Shown here: piece after piece, positions 31,376 to 43,166 of the stretch | How the letters are laid out: every line of letters starts with the position of its first letter | Position numbering within the stretch: position 1 is the stretch's first letter | NCBI GenBank assembly: GCA_013204105.1 | Contig: JABMOM010000023.1 | Coordinates: 1-64,000 of the forward strand | Direction: 5' to 3' | Origin: Flavobacteriales bacterium | Lineage (GTDB): Bacteria > Bacteroidota > Bacteroidia > Flavobacteriales_G > Salibacteraceae | Length of the DNA stretch: 64,000 bases | The notes under the pieces: model-generated | What the model saw: only the letters and a program-made list of their open reading frames with translations | The model's database searches: none | What the model was told of the DNA's origin: nothing | Program-made: the position numbers and the translations under genes

Positions 31376-32731
31376 ATGATTTCAAGCATCATTTTCTCGG
31401 TACTTATTCTAGCTACCGCGGCTATTTTCATTGTGCGCATTCGTCAGATCAAAGCCAACATACACCTCGGACGAGACATTGATCTTTCTGATCGGCCCGC
31501 CGAGCGTTGGAAGACCATGGCAAGAGTAGCCCTCGGACAAAGCAAGATGGTCGCTCGACCGTTTGCTGGAATCATGCACATCTTCATCTACGTCGGTTTC
31601 ATTTTGATCAATCTTGAAGTGCTCGAGATTCTCATCGATGGAGCGTTCGGAAGCCACCGCATTTTCTACCAATTCTTGGGGTCAGATACCTACCACACCT
31701 TTATTGGTTTTTTTGAATTGCTCGCGTTTCTGGTGCTCTTTGCGTGTGTGGCGTTTTTAGTCCGCAGGAACATCGGAAGGCTGAAGCGATTTTCGGGAAC
31801 CGAGATGACCACATGGCCGAAGTCGGATGCCAACATCATCCTGATCGTTGAAAGCTTACTCATGATTGCAGTGCTTACGATGAATGCCGCAGACAGTGTT
31901 CTCTTTGCATTGCCAGATGCAGTTGTAATGACCGCGGGTCTATCCCATTATACTGGCATCGAATTCGAGTCTTGGTTTTGGTTCAGCGGCTACCTGACAG
32001 GAATGCTCCCCAACGACCCAACAACATTGTTTTATATCGAACGGGCTTGCTGGTGGTTTCACATCGTTGGCATTTTTGGATTCCTCATTTACATTCCTTA
32101 CTCCAAGCATTTCCACATTTTCCTGGCATTTCCTAATACGTACTATTCTAAGTTGGATCCGGCAGGGGAATTGACCAACCTTGAAAGCGTAAAGAAGGAA
32201 GTGGAGTTGATGATGGATCCGAACCAAGACCCATTTGCTGCTCCAGCAGCCGATGCAGCGACAGCGGAACCCCAGCGCTTCGGAGCAAAAGACGTGACCG
32301 ATCTGAGCTGGAAGAACTTGATGGACGCATACAGTTGTACCGAATGTGGTCGCTGTACTTCCGAGTGTCCAGCAAGTCAAACAGGTAAATTATTGTCGCC
32401 TAGGAAGATCATGATGGATACGCGGGACAGGGCAGAGGAACTGGGAGCGCACAGAAGAAAGAACGGCGCCGAAGCAGATGACGGTAAAAGCTTGCTCGGG
32501 GATTATATCACTAAAGAAGAACTTTGGGCCTGTACCACGTGCAACGCTTGCACGGATGCGTGTCCAGTAAACATCAATCCGCTCAACATCATCGTTGACT
32601 TACGACGCTTCCTGGTCATGGAGGAGTCCGCAGCGCCGAATGAGCTCAATACAATGTTTACCAACATAGAAAACAACGGCGCGCCTTGGCAATTCGCCAT
32701 GGCAGATCGGGCGAATTGGAGGGACGAATAA
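31376..32731 (+). CDS. Membrane (Fe-S)-binding protein, heterodisulfide reductase-related
   Basis: Two 4Fe-4S motifs, CTECGRCTSECP and CTTCNACTDACP, after an N-terminal membrane domain. Confidence 0.9.
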   Translation: MISSIIFSVLILATAAIFIVRIRQIKANIHLGRDIDLSDRPAERWKTMARVALGQSKMVARPFAGIMHIFIYVGFILINLEVLEILIDGAFGSHRIFYQFLGSDTYHTFIGFFELLAFLVLFACVAFLVRRNIGRLKRFSGTEMTTWPKSDANIILIVESLLMIAVLTMNAADSVLFALPDAVVMTAGLSHYTGIEFESWFWFSGYLTGMLPNDPTTLFYIERACWWFHIVGIFGFLIYIPYSKHFHIFLAFPNTYYSKLDPAGELTNLESVKKEVELMMDPNQDPFAAPAADAATAEPQRFGAKDVTDLSWKNLMDAYSCTECGRCTSECPASQTGKLLSPRKIMMDTRDRAEELGAHRRKNGAEADDGKSLLGDYITKEELWACTTCNACTDACPVNINPLNIIVDLRRFLVMEESAAPNELNTMFTNIENNGAPWQFAMADRANWRDE

Positions 32732-32735
32732 TGAC

Positions 32736-32800
32736 TGCTGGCATTTGGCTTCTTGCTGCTAGCTCAATATAAGCGGTGCCAGAAGCCAGAAGCGAGAAGC
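32736..32800. repeat. Period-7 AGAAGCC tandem with inverted GGCTTCTTGC arm
   Basis: tggcttcttgctgct...gcc agaagcc agaagcg agaagca. Confidence 0.65.
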
Positions 32801-32812
32801 AACACGAATAAG

Positions 32813-33604
32813 ATGAGTGATAACCTTAAAATAAGAACAATGGCCGAAATGGCCGCCGCAGGTGAATCCCCCGAGGTGCTCTTTTGGGTTGGGTGCATGG
32901 GGAGCTTTGATGATCGCGCCAAGAAGATCACGAAGGCTTTTGCGAAATTGCTGAATCGAGCGAACGTGAAGTTTGCGGTACTAGGTACCGAAGAGTCTTG
33001 TTCGGGTGATCCTGCAAAGCGGGCAGGAAATGAGTTCTTGTTCCAGATGCAAGCATTTGCGAACATTCAAGTGCTGAATGCCTATGAGGTGAAGCGCATC
33101 GTCACGGCGTGTCCTCATTGTTTCAACACCCTTAAAAACGAATACCCTGAGCTCGGTGGAAACTATGAAGTGATCCACCACACCCAATTCATCAATACCT
33201 TGTTCAAGGAAGGGAGGCTCAACGTAGAGGGAGGTTCCTTCAAAGGCAAGCGCATCACCTTCCATGACCCATGCTACTTGGGTCGAGCAAATGATGTCTA
33301 CGAAGCACCCAGAGAAGTGCTGCAGAAGTTGGACGCGGAGCTAGTGGAAATGAAGCGATGCAAGCAACGCGGACTCTGCTGTGGAGCAGGTGGTGCGCAA
33401 ATGTTCAAGGAAGCCGAGAAGGGCGACAAAGAAGTAAACGTCGAGCGCACGGAAGATGTGATCGCATCGAAGGCCGACATTGTCGCCGCCGGATGTCCTT
33501 TTTGCAACACGATGATGACAGATGGTGTGAAACACTTCAACAAAGAAGATGAGATCAGCGTTAAAGACATTGCAGAACTGATTGCCGAAGCAGGAGACCT
33601 ATGA
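32813..33604 (+). CDS. (Fe-S)-binding protein with CCG (cysteine-rich) domains, HdrB-like
   Basis: FWVGCMGSFDDRAKKI, TACPHCFNTLKNEYP, HDPCYLGRANDVYEAPREVL, LCCGAGG. Confidence 0.92.
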   Translation: MSDNLKIRTMAEMAAAGESPEVLFWVGCMGSFDDRAKKITKAFAKLLNRANVKFAVLGTEESCSGDPAKRAGNEFLFQMQAFANIQVLNAYEVKRIVTACPHCFNTLKNEYPELGGNYEVIHHTQFINTLFKEGRLNVEGGSFKGKRITFHDPCYLGRANDVYEAPREVLQKLDAELVEMKRCKQRGLCCGAGGAQMFKEAEKGDKEVNVERTEDVIASKADIVAAGCPFCNTMMTDGVKHFNKEDEISVKDIAELIAEAGDL

Positions 33605-34104
33605 TAGAAAGCCCACAGACCGTTACAGATTTAAACTCGTTATCCGAGGGAGCTCGGGTATGGATATTTCAATCTTCCAAGCCATTGGTAGGGGATATGC
33701 GCACGCAGATCGCTTCGTCGCTGATTGCCTTTCTCAAGGACTGGGCTGCTCATGGAAAGAGCCTTTTCGCTGCCTTTGAGATTCGCTACGATCGATTCAT
33801 CGTTATAGGTGTAGATGAGGCTATGGCGCAGGCAACGGGCTGCTCTATCGATAAACTTATTAAGACCATTCAGGCCATCGACTCAAGCTATGGACTGGAT
33901 CTGTTGGAGCGGATGAAAGTTGCGTACCGTGACGGTGAGGACATAAAGGAAGTGGATGCAAATGCATTCGCCAAAATGCTAGCCGACGGTCAAGCCGATC
34001 AAGACACGCCAGTCTTCAATAACGTCGTAGAGTCGATCGGAGAACTTAAGACCTCATGGGAAACAACCGTGAAAGAGAGCTGGCATCGGAATCTGCTTCC
34101 GTAA
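33601..34104 (+). CDS. Conserved Bacteroidota hypothetical (no Walker A visible)
   Basis: ARVWIFQSSKPLVGDMRTQIASSLIAFLKDWAAHGKSLFAAFEIRYDRFIVIGVDE; ATG overlaps the upstream stop. Confidence 0.75.
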   Translation: MIESPQTVTDLNSLSEGARVWIFQSSKPLVGDMRTQIASSLIAFLKDWAAHGKSLFAAFEIRYDRFIVIGVDEAMAQATGCSIDKLIKTIQAIDSSYGLDLLERMKVAYRDGEDIKEVDANAFAKMLADGQADQDTPVFNNVVESIGELKTSWETTVKESWHRNLLP

Positions 34105-34230
34105 GCTTTCAGCGATCTCACCACTAACTGTCCGTTCGAGTTCGTTGTGCCGAAGGTGTAACAGGTGTCAACAGCGACATGCATTACTCACCCATAATTA
34201 GAATTGTCCCACCCTCGCTGCGGCATAAGT

Positions 34231-34338
34231 CTTTGCGTCCTCTGCGCCCAGGCGAAGCGCCTTTGCGAGCTTTGCGTGAACGGAAGGGACTTGAGGTGCA
34301 CGCAAAGTCCGCAAAGAATAGGCGCGGAGTGCGCAAGG
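34231..34338. repeat. Long CTTTGCG-type imperfect palindrome
   Basis: CTTTGCGTCCTCTGCGCC...CTTTGCGAGCTTTGCGTG / CACGCAAAGTCCGCAAAG...GGCGCGGAGTGCGCAAGG; internal AGGCG-aag-CGCCT hairpin. Confidence 0.85.
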
Positions 34339-34340
34339 GT

Positions 34341-35903
34341 TCACTTCTCCATTTTCTCCCTAGCCAACAATCGCTTGGTCCGGAGGTCTGCAGGCGACGT
34401 AGGCCGCTCCCCAATACGGTAGATAAATCCTTCCAACTTAACGCCCCCGGCGGGCATTTCGTCCGATGGGGTAAGCTTCGCCACAGGCTTCTCAAAAAAG
34501 GTAATTTTCTCAATCCGGTTGCTGTCGATACGGATCGTCATGTTCATGCATTCCGTTTCGTTCACACCGATCAAGGTGCTGTCTTCCTCTAGAGGGAAAT
34601 AGACCGTTTGCCCATTTCCGAACACGTCAACTTTAAACAATTCTTGGTCTTTAAAATACCCCACCATGCGCCGACCTGTGATCTGATTGAACAGGACCTC
34701 GTCTTCTTTCGAGATGATGAAGGCATTTTCATTCATGAACATCTTGTCCAGTACGCCATTCTTCATCGTCATGTGGATGCTGTCGGCCGTCAGTTGATTC
34801 TCATCAGACCAGAGAATAGGATCCTTGAACATATAGATGACGCTGTCCTTCGTGTAGTACATCAATGAATCGCAAGCGCCTTGCATATCGCTTTTGTAAA
34901 AGACGGTAGTGTGATACGTCTTGAGGATGCGTTTCCCAGAAGTGTCCGGATAAGTGAATAAGGTATCTGCAGTGAGAAAAAAGGTATCACCATCCATGTC
35001 TTGTTTGAGCATCATATTGATGGTAACGAAGCTCGTGCTGTCTTTCTCTTCGTACCGAGCGTATTCACCGATCACTTCAAATTTCTCATTGGTATCAATC
35101 ATGACGACGTTGCACTTCAATATACCGATCTTCTTCGCTTGGTCATATTCGATCGTATCGCCCATCATGATCTGCGACTCGGTTTCAATACGGGCGTTGT
35201 CGATGAAGACGGCTTCGTCGGCCAGTTGATCGAACCATCCGAATTCGCAATAGATTTTTCGGTCTTCGGAAGTGATGGTCGTAGGTCCAAAGAACCATGT
35301 CTTCTCCAAGTTGGGCGCGTATTGCATCGTGTCGGTTACGATGATGTAATCGGGATGTGTCATCACCACATTTCGCTTGTAGTGAAATACCTTGGATCGG
35401 CTGTAGTAGTAGCCGACGTCGCTGGTGAGGTGGATCTTTTCCTTTTTACTATCGATCTCTCCACCACCGTAGTAATGGCCCATTTCGGTATCTCGGTAAT
35501 AGTCAAGAAAGTGGGTCGTGAGCACCGATGCACCGTTGTCGATGCGCACCTTTCCTCTGATCCTAGCAATGCGTGTATTGCCGTCGTAAAAAAGGGAATC
35601 TCCAGATAGGTTCAAGGAATCACCTTCTACGATGCGCACATGTCCAAAGGCGTCCAGGTTGTTGTCTTTTTCATACAAAAAGGCACTGTCACAATACATC
35701 ATTGCATCTTGATGCCGCAACTGCACATCGCCTTTCAGCTTAGTCGCTCCTTTAGGTGTAGTCTTGTCAACGGTGAATCTATCGGCGTGGATCAGCTCAA
35801 TCTCAGCGCGATTTTTTTTGGCCTTTTCCTCCTTTTGTTGTCCTAGGGCAAAGAAGAAACTCAGGCTCAATACAAGCGTGATCGACAAGCGCACGCCCCG
35901 CAT
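34341..35903 (-). CDS. OstA-like (LptA-type) protein
   Basis: Signal peptide MRGVRLSITLVLSLSFFFALGQ; KLKGDVQLRHQDAMMYCDSAFLYEKDNNLDAFGHVRI; ATG at 35903. Confidence 0.85.
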   Translation of the reverse strand: MRGVRLSITLVLSLSFFFALGQQKEEKAKKNRAEIELIHADRFTVDKTTPKGATKLKGDVQLRHQDAMMYCDSAFLYEKDNNLDAFGHVRIVEGDSLNLSGDSLFYDGNTRIARIRGKVRIDNGASVLTTHFLDYYRDTEMGHYYGGGEIDSKKEKIHLTSDVGYYYSRSKVFHYKRNVVMTHPDYIIVTDTMQYAPNLEKTWFFGPTTITSEDRKIYCEFGWFDQLADEAVFIDNARIETESQIMMGDTIEYDQAKKIGILKCNVVMIDTNEKFEVIGEYARYEEKDSTSFVTINMMLKQDMDGDTFFLTADTLFTYPDTSGKRILKTYHTTVFYKSDMQGACDSLMYYTKDSVIYMFKDPILWSDENQLTADSIHMTMKNGVLDKMFMNENAFIISKEDEVLFNQITGRRMVGYFKDQELFKVDVFGNGQTVYFPLEEDSTLIGVNETECMNMTIRIDSNRIEKITFFEKPVAKLTPSDEMPAGGVKLEGFIYRIGERPTSPADLRTKRLLAREKMEK

Positions 35904-35904
35904 A

Positions 35905-37658
<1,754 letters not shown>

Positions 37659-37673
37659 GAAGGGGCAAAAGTA

Positions 37674-39905
37674 TCAATTCGAGTCGGTTATGGTAGGCTC
37701 TGAGGCCTCTCCTTTTATGCGACTCACATTGGTAACTCCATCTATGTTCTTCAGCTTCCGCATAAGTTCAGTCAAGTGGGTAGTATCGTTCACGTACACG
37801 CGCACGGTTCCTTCAAAAATGCCATCGTCTGTGTCGAAGGAAATACTGCGCATGTTTACATGGTATTCATTTGAGATCACCTTGGTTACCTCACTCACCA
37901 AGCCTACTTGATCAATGCCAGTAATGCGGATTGCGGCGAGGAATGAAATCACCTCGGTATTGGTCCATTTCGCCTTCATGATGCGGTAGGCGTAGTTGGA
38001 CATCAACTGGATGGCATTCGGACAGTTCTGCCGATGGATCTTGATGCCATCATTCACTGTAATGAATCCGAAGATGTTGTCGCCAGGAATCGGGTTGCAG
38101 CAGTGCGCGATCTTGTAATCCAGATTCTCCATGCTATCCCCGATCACCAGGTTGGTGTTCTTCGTGTCGATCTTGGTGACAATCTCTTGAAGTGTTGCTG
38201 ACTTCGGTCGTTTAGTCGCACGGTATTTCAGCCTTCCCTTCTCTTTCTTGAGGGTGGAAAGACGAGAGAGGTCTAATTTCTCTTTTCCGATTTGATAGAA
38301 TAATTCCAGGCTTGAATTGAGGCGAAAAAAACTTTGAATCTTTTGAATGTTGGCCTCGCTGTTTTCGAGCTTTAGGTTGCGCATTTTACGCGACAGTATC
38401 TCTCGACCATCCATCGCAACGCGTTTGCGTTCTTCCTTGAGTAAGCCTTTAATGTTGGACTTCGCCTTAGCAGTCACCACGAATCGCAGCCAATCTTCTT
38501 TTGGCTTTTGCTTGGCACTGGTGAGGATTTCTACCTGGTCTCCGCTCTTGAGTTGTGTGCTCAATGGAACGAGCTTATGGTTCAACTTTGCTCCAATGCA
38601 CTTAGCGCCTACTTGTGTATGGATCTCAAAGGCAAAATCAAGTGCGGTAGCACTGTGAGGTAGATTTTTGATTTCTCCTTTCGGCGTAAAAACGAAAATC
38701 TCTTTGGAAAATAGGTTGAGCTTGAAATCATCGATGAAGTCAAGGGCGCTGGGATTCGGGTTCTGAAGGGTCTCACGAATACGCGAGATCCACTCGTCTA
38801 ACGCGTGTTCGCTCGCAGATTCTTTGTACTTCCAGTGCGCAGCATAACCCATCTCCGCAATCTCATCCATCCGTCGCGTCCGTATCTGAACTTCTACCCA
38901 CTTGCCCGTTGGGCTCATTACCGTTGTGTGCAAGGATTCATAGCCATTGCTCTTGGGGGTGCTGATCCAGTCGCGGAGTCGGTCGGGATTGGGTTTGTAG
39001 AAATCTGTGACAATTGAATAGGCCTTCCAACAGTCAGATTTTTCTTGGTCCAATTCTGATTCGATGATGATCCTAATCGCGAATACGTCGTAAATCTCTT
39101 CGAGGGGAATGCTCTTAGTGAGCATCTTATTGTAGATGCTATAGATTGATTTTGTCCTGGATTTGATCTCGAATTGAAAACCAGACTTCTCTAGTTGACG
39201 CTTGATCGGTAAGGTTATCTGATTGATAAAGCGCGTACGAACGGCCTTGGTCTTGGTCAGTGAAAGCTCAATTTCGCCATAGACTTCGGGCTCCTTATAC
39301 TTCAAGCAAAGGTCTTCCAACTCACTCTTGATGTTGTAGAGGCCTAGGCGGTGGGCAAGGGGAGAGTAGAGGTAAAGCGTCTCTGAAGTGATCTTTTGCT
39401 GCTTGTCGTCGCGCATGGATTCCAAGGTTCGCATGTTGTGCAAGCGGTCAGCGAGCTTTATCAGGATAACGCGTACGTCTTCTGAGAGCGTGAGCAACAT
39501 TTTGCGAAAATTCTCCGCCTGTATGGAGACGTTCTCCGTGAATTGAGCTCCTTTTATCTTCGTCAACCCATCGATGATTGAGCGCACGCGCTCACCAAAC
39601 AGGCTTTCGATGTCGTCTAAGCTGATCTCGGTATCCTCTACCACGTCGTGCAACAATGCACAAACGATGGAAGTGGTGCCAAGTCCGATCTCTTCAGATA
39701 CGATGCGCGCTACGGCGACAGGATGAAAGATATACGCTTCCCCAGATTTACGACGTGTATCTCGATGGGCATCCACCGCTAGGTCGAAGGCTTTTCGCAC
39801 GAGCACCTTGTCGACGGCCGTTGTCACGCGCGGTGAATTTTTCAACAGCGCCCGATATTCTCGCGCGATCGCCTTGCGTTCGGTAGCCAGTTCTTCTTCC
39901 GTCAT
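37674..39905 (-). CDS. RelA/SpoT family (p)ppGpp synthetase/hydrolase
   Basis: HD region CALLHDVVEDTEIS, KLADRLHNMRTLESM, synthetase STPKSNGYESLHTTVM, TGS, C-terminal ACT. Confidence 0.97.
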   Translation of the reverse strand: MTEEELATERKAIAREYRALLKNSPRVTTAVDKVLVRKAFDLAVDAHRDTRRKSGEAYIFHPVAVARIVSEEIGLGTTSIVCALLHDVVEDTEISLDDIESLFGERVRSIIDGLTKIKGAQFTENVSIQAENFRKMLLTLSEDVRVILIKLADRLHNMRTLESMRDDKQQKITSETLYLYSPLAHRLGLYNIKSELEDLCLKYKEPEVYGEIELSLTKTKAVRTRFINQITLPIKRQLEKSGFQFEIKSRTKSIYSIYNKMLTKSIPLEEIYDVFAIRIIIESELDQEKSDCWKAYSIVTDFYKPNPDRLRDWISTPKSNGYESLHTTVMSPTGKWVEVQIRTRRMDEIAEMGYAAHWKYKESASEHALDEWISRIRETLQNPNPSALDFIDDFKLNLFSKEIFVFTPKGEIKNLPHSATALDFAFEIHTQVGAKCIGAKLNHKLVPLSTQLKSGDQVEILTSAKQKPKEDWLRFVVTAKAKSNIKGLLKEERKRVAMDGREILSRKMRNLKLENSEANIQKIQSFFRLNSSLELFYQIGKEKLDLSRLSTLKKEKGRLKYRATKRPKSATLQEIVTKIDTKNTNLVIGDSMENLDYKIAHCCNPIPGDNIFGFITVNDGIKIHRQNCPNAIQLMSNYAYRIMKAKWTNTEVISFLAAIRITGIDQVGLVSEVTKVISNEYHVNMRSISFDTDDGIFEGTVRVYVNDTTHLTELMRKLKNIDGVTNVSRIKGEASEPTITDSN

Positions 39906-39955
39906 GCTTCCTTCGTTCTCAGTGGGGCCAATGTTCGGGAATCACTTAAAGATAA

Positions 39956-41224
39956 TCATTTGGAGGGGAGCACTTTGGTGCTCACTTCCCCGAAGCCGAT
40001 GCGTACACCATCCTTTTCACAATAACCACGCATGATGACCGTATCACCGTCTTGGATGAATTTGCGTTCAGAACTATCCTTCAACTTCAAGGGCTTTGTG
40101 CCCCTCCAACTCAATTCTAACATCGAACCGTAACTCGAAGGATCCGGACCGCTAATGGTTCCGGAGGCGAGCATGTCACCGCCATTCATGTTGCAGCCGT
40201 TTACTGTATGGTGCGCGAGTTGTTGCACCATGTTCCAGTACATATGCTTGTAGTTGCTCTGGCTTACGATCGTTTCCTCCCCACCATCTGGCTTAATAAT
40301 CACATCCAATTTGATGTCGTAGTGGTGGTCTCCAGTGTATTCGAGGTAGGGAAGCACCTTCGGATCTTGTTGCGGACCTTTCACTTTGAACGGCTCCAAT
40401 GCGTCTAACGTCACCAACCAAGGTGAGATTGAGGATGCGAAGTTCTTGGACAGGAAAGGACCGAGTGGGACGTATTCCCAGGTCTGCATATCGCGCGCAC
40501 TCCAGTCGTTGAATATGCACATGCCGAAGATGTAATCCTTCGCCTCAGTAGTTGAAATGCGGTCTCCCATTGGTTTTCCCGGATAGGTCACAAAGGCCAT
40601 TTCCAATTCAAAGTCGAGCAACTTGGAAGGGCCATATACGGGAACCTCAGCATCTTGCGGCTTCTGCTGTCCAGCAGGACGGTGAATCGCTTCTCCACTC
40701 ATGACGATGGAAGAGGATCGTCCGTGATAGCCAACCGGGATGTGTTTCCAATTCGGAAGCAAGGCATTGTCGGGATCCCGAAACATAGTACCTACGTTTC
40801 TAGCGTGGTCCTCACTCGAATAAAAATCAGTGTAGTCGCCCACCTTCACAGGCATGTGCATGTCGAGCTCGTCAATCTTGACGAGGAAGAGCTCACGCTT
40901 TGTCTGGCTCTTTAGGTCATCCGACTCTGTGCTGAGTAAGTAGGAAACGCGCTCGCGCAGTTGACGGATCTTCTCATGTCCTAGGTTGAGCAAGTCGTTC
41001 ATGTGCGTGTTCTCAAAATGATGATGTGAGAACGTCTTAAGGTCGAGGAATCCAAAGTCATAGAGGGCAGATAGGTCAAGGGCATATTCTCCGATCGCAA
41101 CCCCTACTTTCTTTTCCCCCCCCTTTTTGGAGAGGATGCCAAACGGCAGATTTTGAATAGGGAAATCAGAGCCTTCGGGTATGTCTACCCAGCTTTCTCT
41201 TCTAGGATCATTGGATGGTAGCAT
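39956..41224 (-). CDS. fahA: Fumarylacetoacetase
   Basis: DFYSSEDHARNVGTMFRDPDNALLPNWKHIPVGYHGRSSSIV, DWSARDMQTWEYVPLGPFLSKNF, ATG at 41224. Confidence 0.95.
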   Translation of the reverse strand: MLPSNDPRRESWVDIPEGSDFPIQNLPFGILSKKGGEKKVGVAIGEYALDLSALYDFGFLDLKTFSHHHFENTHMNDLLNLGHEKIRQLRERVSYLLSTESDDLKSQTKRELFLVKIDELDMHMPVKVGDYTDFYSSEDHARNVGTMFRDPDNALLPNWKHIPVGYHGRSSSIVMSGEAIHRPAGQQKPQDAEVPVYGPSKLLDFELEMAFVTYPGKPMGDRISTTEAKDYIFGMCIFNDWSARDMQTWEYVPLGPFLSKNFASSISPWLVTLDALEPFKVKGPQQDPKVLPYLEYTGDHHYDIKLDVIIKPDGGEETIVSQSNYKHMYWNMVQQLAHHTVNGCNMNGGDMLASGTISGPDPSSYGSMLELSWRGTKPLKLKDSSERKFIQDGDTVIMRGYCEKDGVRIGFGEVSTKVLPSK

Positions 41225-41226
41225 AA

Positions 41227-42510
41227 TCAATTCGTTTTGTGAGCGAAGAGCGGATACTTGCTCATTTCTTCATTTACTTCAGTGCGAACAGCGTCAATGA
41301 CGTCGGCATCTCCTTTGCTCGCAATCACGCGGTCGACGAGGTCAACAATCCAAGGAATCTGCTCCTCCGTAAGACCGCGCGTCGTCACAGCAGCGGTACC
41401 AACGCGGATACCTGAAGTGACGAATGGACTTTTGTCGTCAAAAGGTACCATATTCTTGTTCACCGTAATGTCTGCAGCAACCAATGCCGCTTCTGCTTCT
41501 TTACCGGTCACCCCTTTGTTCCGGAGGTCGATCAGCATCATGTGGTTATCTGTTCCTCCAGAAATCACTTTGTAGTCCTTGCTTACAAACGCTTCTGCCA
41601 TCACTTTGGCGTTCTTTACCACTTGTAGGCAGTAGTCCATATATTCATCGGTAAGCGCTTCACCATAGGCGACAGCCTTAGCTGCGATCACGTGCTCAAG
41701 CGGCCCGCCTTGGGTGCCTGGGAATACGCCACTGTCAAGGATGGAGCTCATCTTGCGAACCACACCCTTGGGCGTAGTCAGCCCCCATGGATTGTCAAAG
41801 TCTTTGCCCATCATGATCATGCCGCCACGTGGACCTCTCAAGGTCTTGTGCGTAGTGGTGGTCACCACATGGCAATGCGGCATCGGATCCGTCAAGATGC
41901 CCTTGGCGATCAATCCAGACGGGTGGGAAATATCAGCGAGCAATAAGGCGCCAACCGAATCGGCGATTTCACGCAAGCGCACATAATTCCAATCGCGGCT
42001 GTAGGCCGATGCACCGCAGATGATCATCTTGGGATTCACCTCCTTCGCTGTGGATGCTACCTTGTCGTAATCGACTACCCCAGTAGCTTCTTCCACACCG
42101 TAGAAATGACTCTTGTAGAGTTTTCCACTGAAATTTACCGGACTTCCGTGGGTCAAGTGACCACCATGCGAAAGGTCAAAACCGAGAATGGCATCTCCAG
42201 TGTTTAAGCAGGCAAGAAAGACCGCTGCATTGGCTTGTGCACCACTGTGTGGTTGTACGTTGACGTATTCCGCGTTGAACAAAGCCTTCGCTCGATCGAT
42301 CGCGATCTGCTCGGTTTGGTCCACTACTTCGCATCCGCCGTAATAGCGTTTGCCAGGATAGCCTTCAGCGTACTTGTTGGTCAGCACGGATCCCATCGCT
42401 TCCATTACCTGGTCGCTGACGAAATTCTCAGAGGCGATCAATTCGATGCCGTGTTCTTGTCGTTCTCGTTCTAATTGAATGAGGTCAAATACCTGCTGAT
42501 CACGCTTCAT
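41227..42510 (-). CDS. glyA: Serine hydroxymethyltransferase
   Basis: [53 protein letters not shown]. Confidence 0.99.
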   Translation of the reverse strand: MKRDQQVFDLIQLERERQEHGIELIASENFVSDQVMEAMGSVLTNKYAEGYPGKRYYGGCEVVDQTEQIAIDRAKALFNAEYVNVQPHSGAQANAAVFLACLNTGDAILGFDLSHGGHLTHGSPVNFSGKLYKSHFYGVEEATGVVDYDKVASTAKEVNPKMIICGASAYSRDWNYVRLREIADSVGALLLADISHPSGLIAKGILTDPMPHCHVVTTTTHKTLRGPRGGMIMMGKDFDNPWGLTTPKGVVRKMSSILDSGVFPGTQGGPLEHVIAAKAVAYGEALTDEYMDYCLQVVKNAKVMAEAFVSKDYKVISGGTDNHMMLIDLRNKGVTGKEAEAALVAADITVNKNMVPFDDKSPFVTSGIRVGTAAVTTRGLTEEQIPWIVDLVDRVIASKGDADVIDAVRTEVNEEMSKYPLFAHKTN

Positions 42511-42554
42511 AAAGTGTAAATTAGTCCATTGTGAATTCCCGATTTCGGAAGGGA

Positions 42555-42562
42555 CAAATGTA
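42555..42562 (-). promoter_or_regulatory. -7 box TACATTTG upstream of glyA
   Basis: caaatgta on + = TACATTTG on -, about 45 nt before the glyA ATG. Confidence 0.5.
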
Positions 42563-42572
42563 GTGAAACCCT

Positions 42573-43166
42573 ATGCAAAATAGCAGAAAACAGACGCTTC
42601 CTTCTTGGCTTTCTTGGCTGTTTGTAGTCATCTTTCTGGCGCATTTCACGGCCATCGTCATTCATCAATTCGGAAAGAGTACACTTCCTGGCCGCATCGT
42701 GGAAGTTGCCGATCGCTACGCATCCCCATGGTTCTTTCAGAATTATGAGATGTTTGCCCCGGAACCCCATACCCAGATCAACAAGTTTGTATACCGCGCA
42801 AAAAGCCACGGTGAATGGTCCACGTGGAAGGATCCTGTCTACCCCCACCTGCAAGATCTTTGGTCGAATCGATTTGGACACGGCGGAGATATGTACCGCA
42901 TCATCGGAGGCATCGCTGATAAGCTATACGAGGGTCAGCATTTCATAGGATTTTTGGAAGCACCGACACCAGAACAATGCTTTGGTCTTCCTGGCTTCCA
43001 GGTAGCCGAACGCTATGTGTTGCGGCAATCGGAATACGCGGATGATCCTGGACTAGAGGGCTTTCAGGTGGGCGTATTGACAGAAGTGCATCACATGACC
43101 GAAGCAGGTGAAGTACGCGTTTTATACCTATTCCAACCTTACCCAGAAAAGACGGTAGAGCGATGA
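42573..43166 (+). CDS. DUF5819-like membrane-anchored protein
   Basis: Single N-terminal TM, then YASPWFFQNYEMFAPEPHTQINKFVYRA; 4-nt overlap with the HTTM-like gene. Confidence 0.65.
   Translation: MQNSRKQTLPSWLSWLFVVIFLAHFTAIVIHQFGKSTLPGRIVEVADRYASPWFFQNYEMFAPEPHTQINKFVYRAKSHGEWSTWKDPVYPHLQDLWSNRFGHGGDMYRIIGGIADKLYEGQHFIGFLEAPTPEQCFGLPGFQVAERYVLRQSEYADDPGLEGFQVGVLTEVHHMTEAGEVRVLYLFQPYPEKTVER

Noticed and set aside
42816-42831. parS-like TGGTCCACGTGGAAGG
   Set aside because: Five mismatches to TGTTTCACGTGAAACA and located inside a coding region; no convincing parS found in the window despite parAB.
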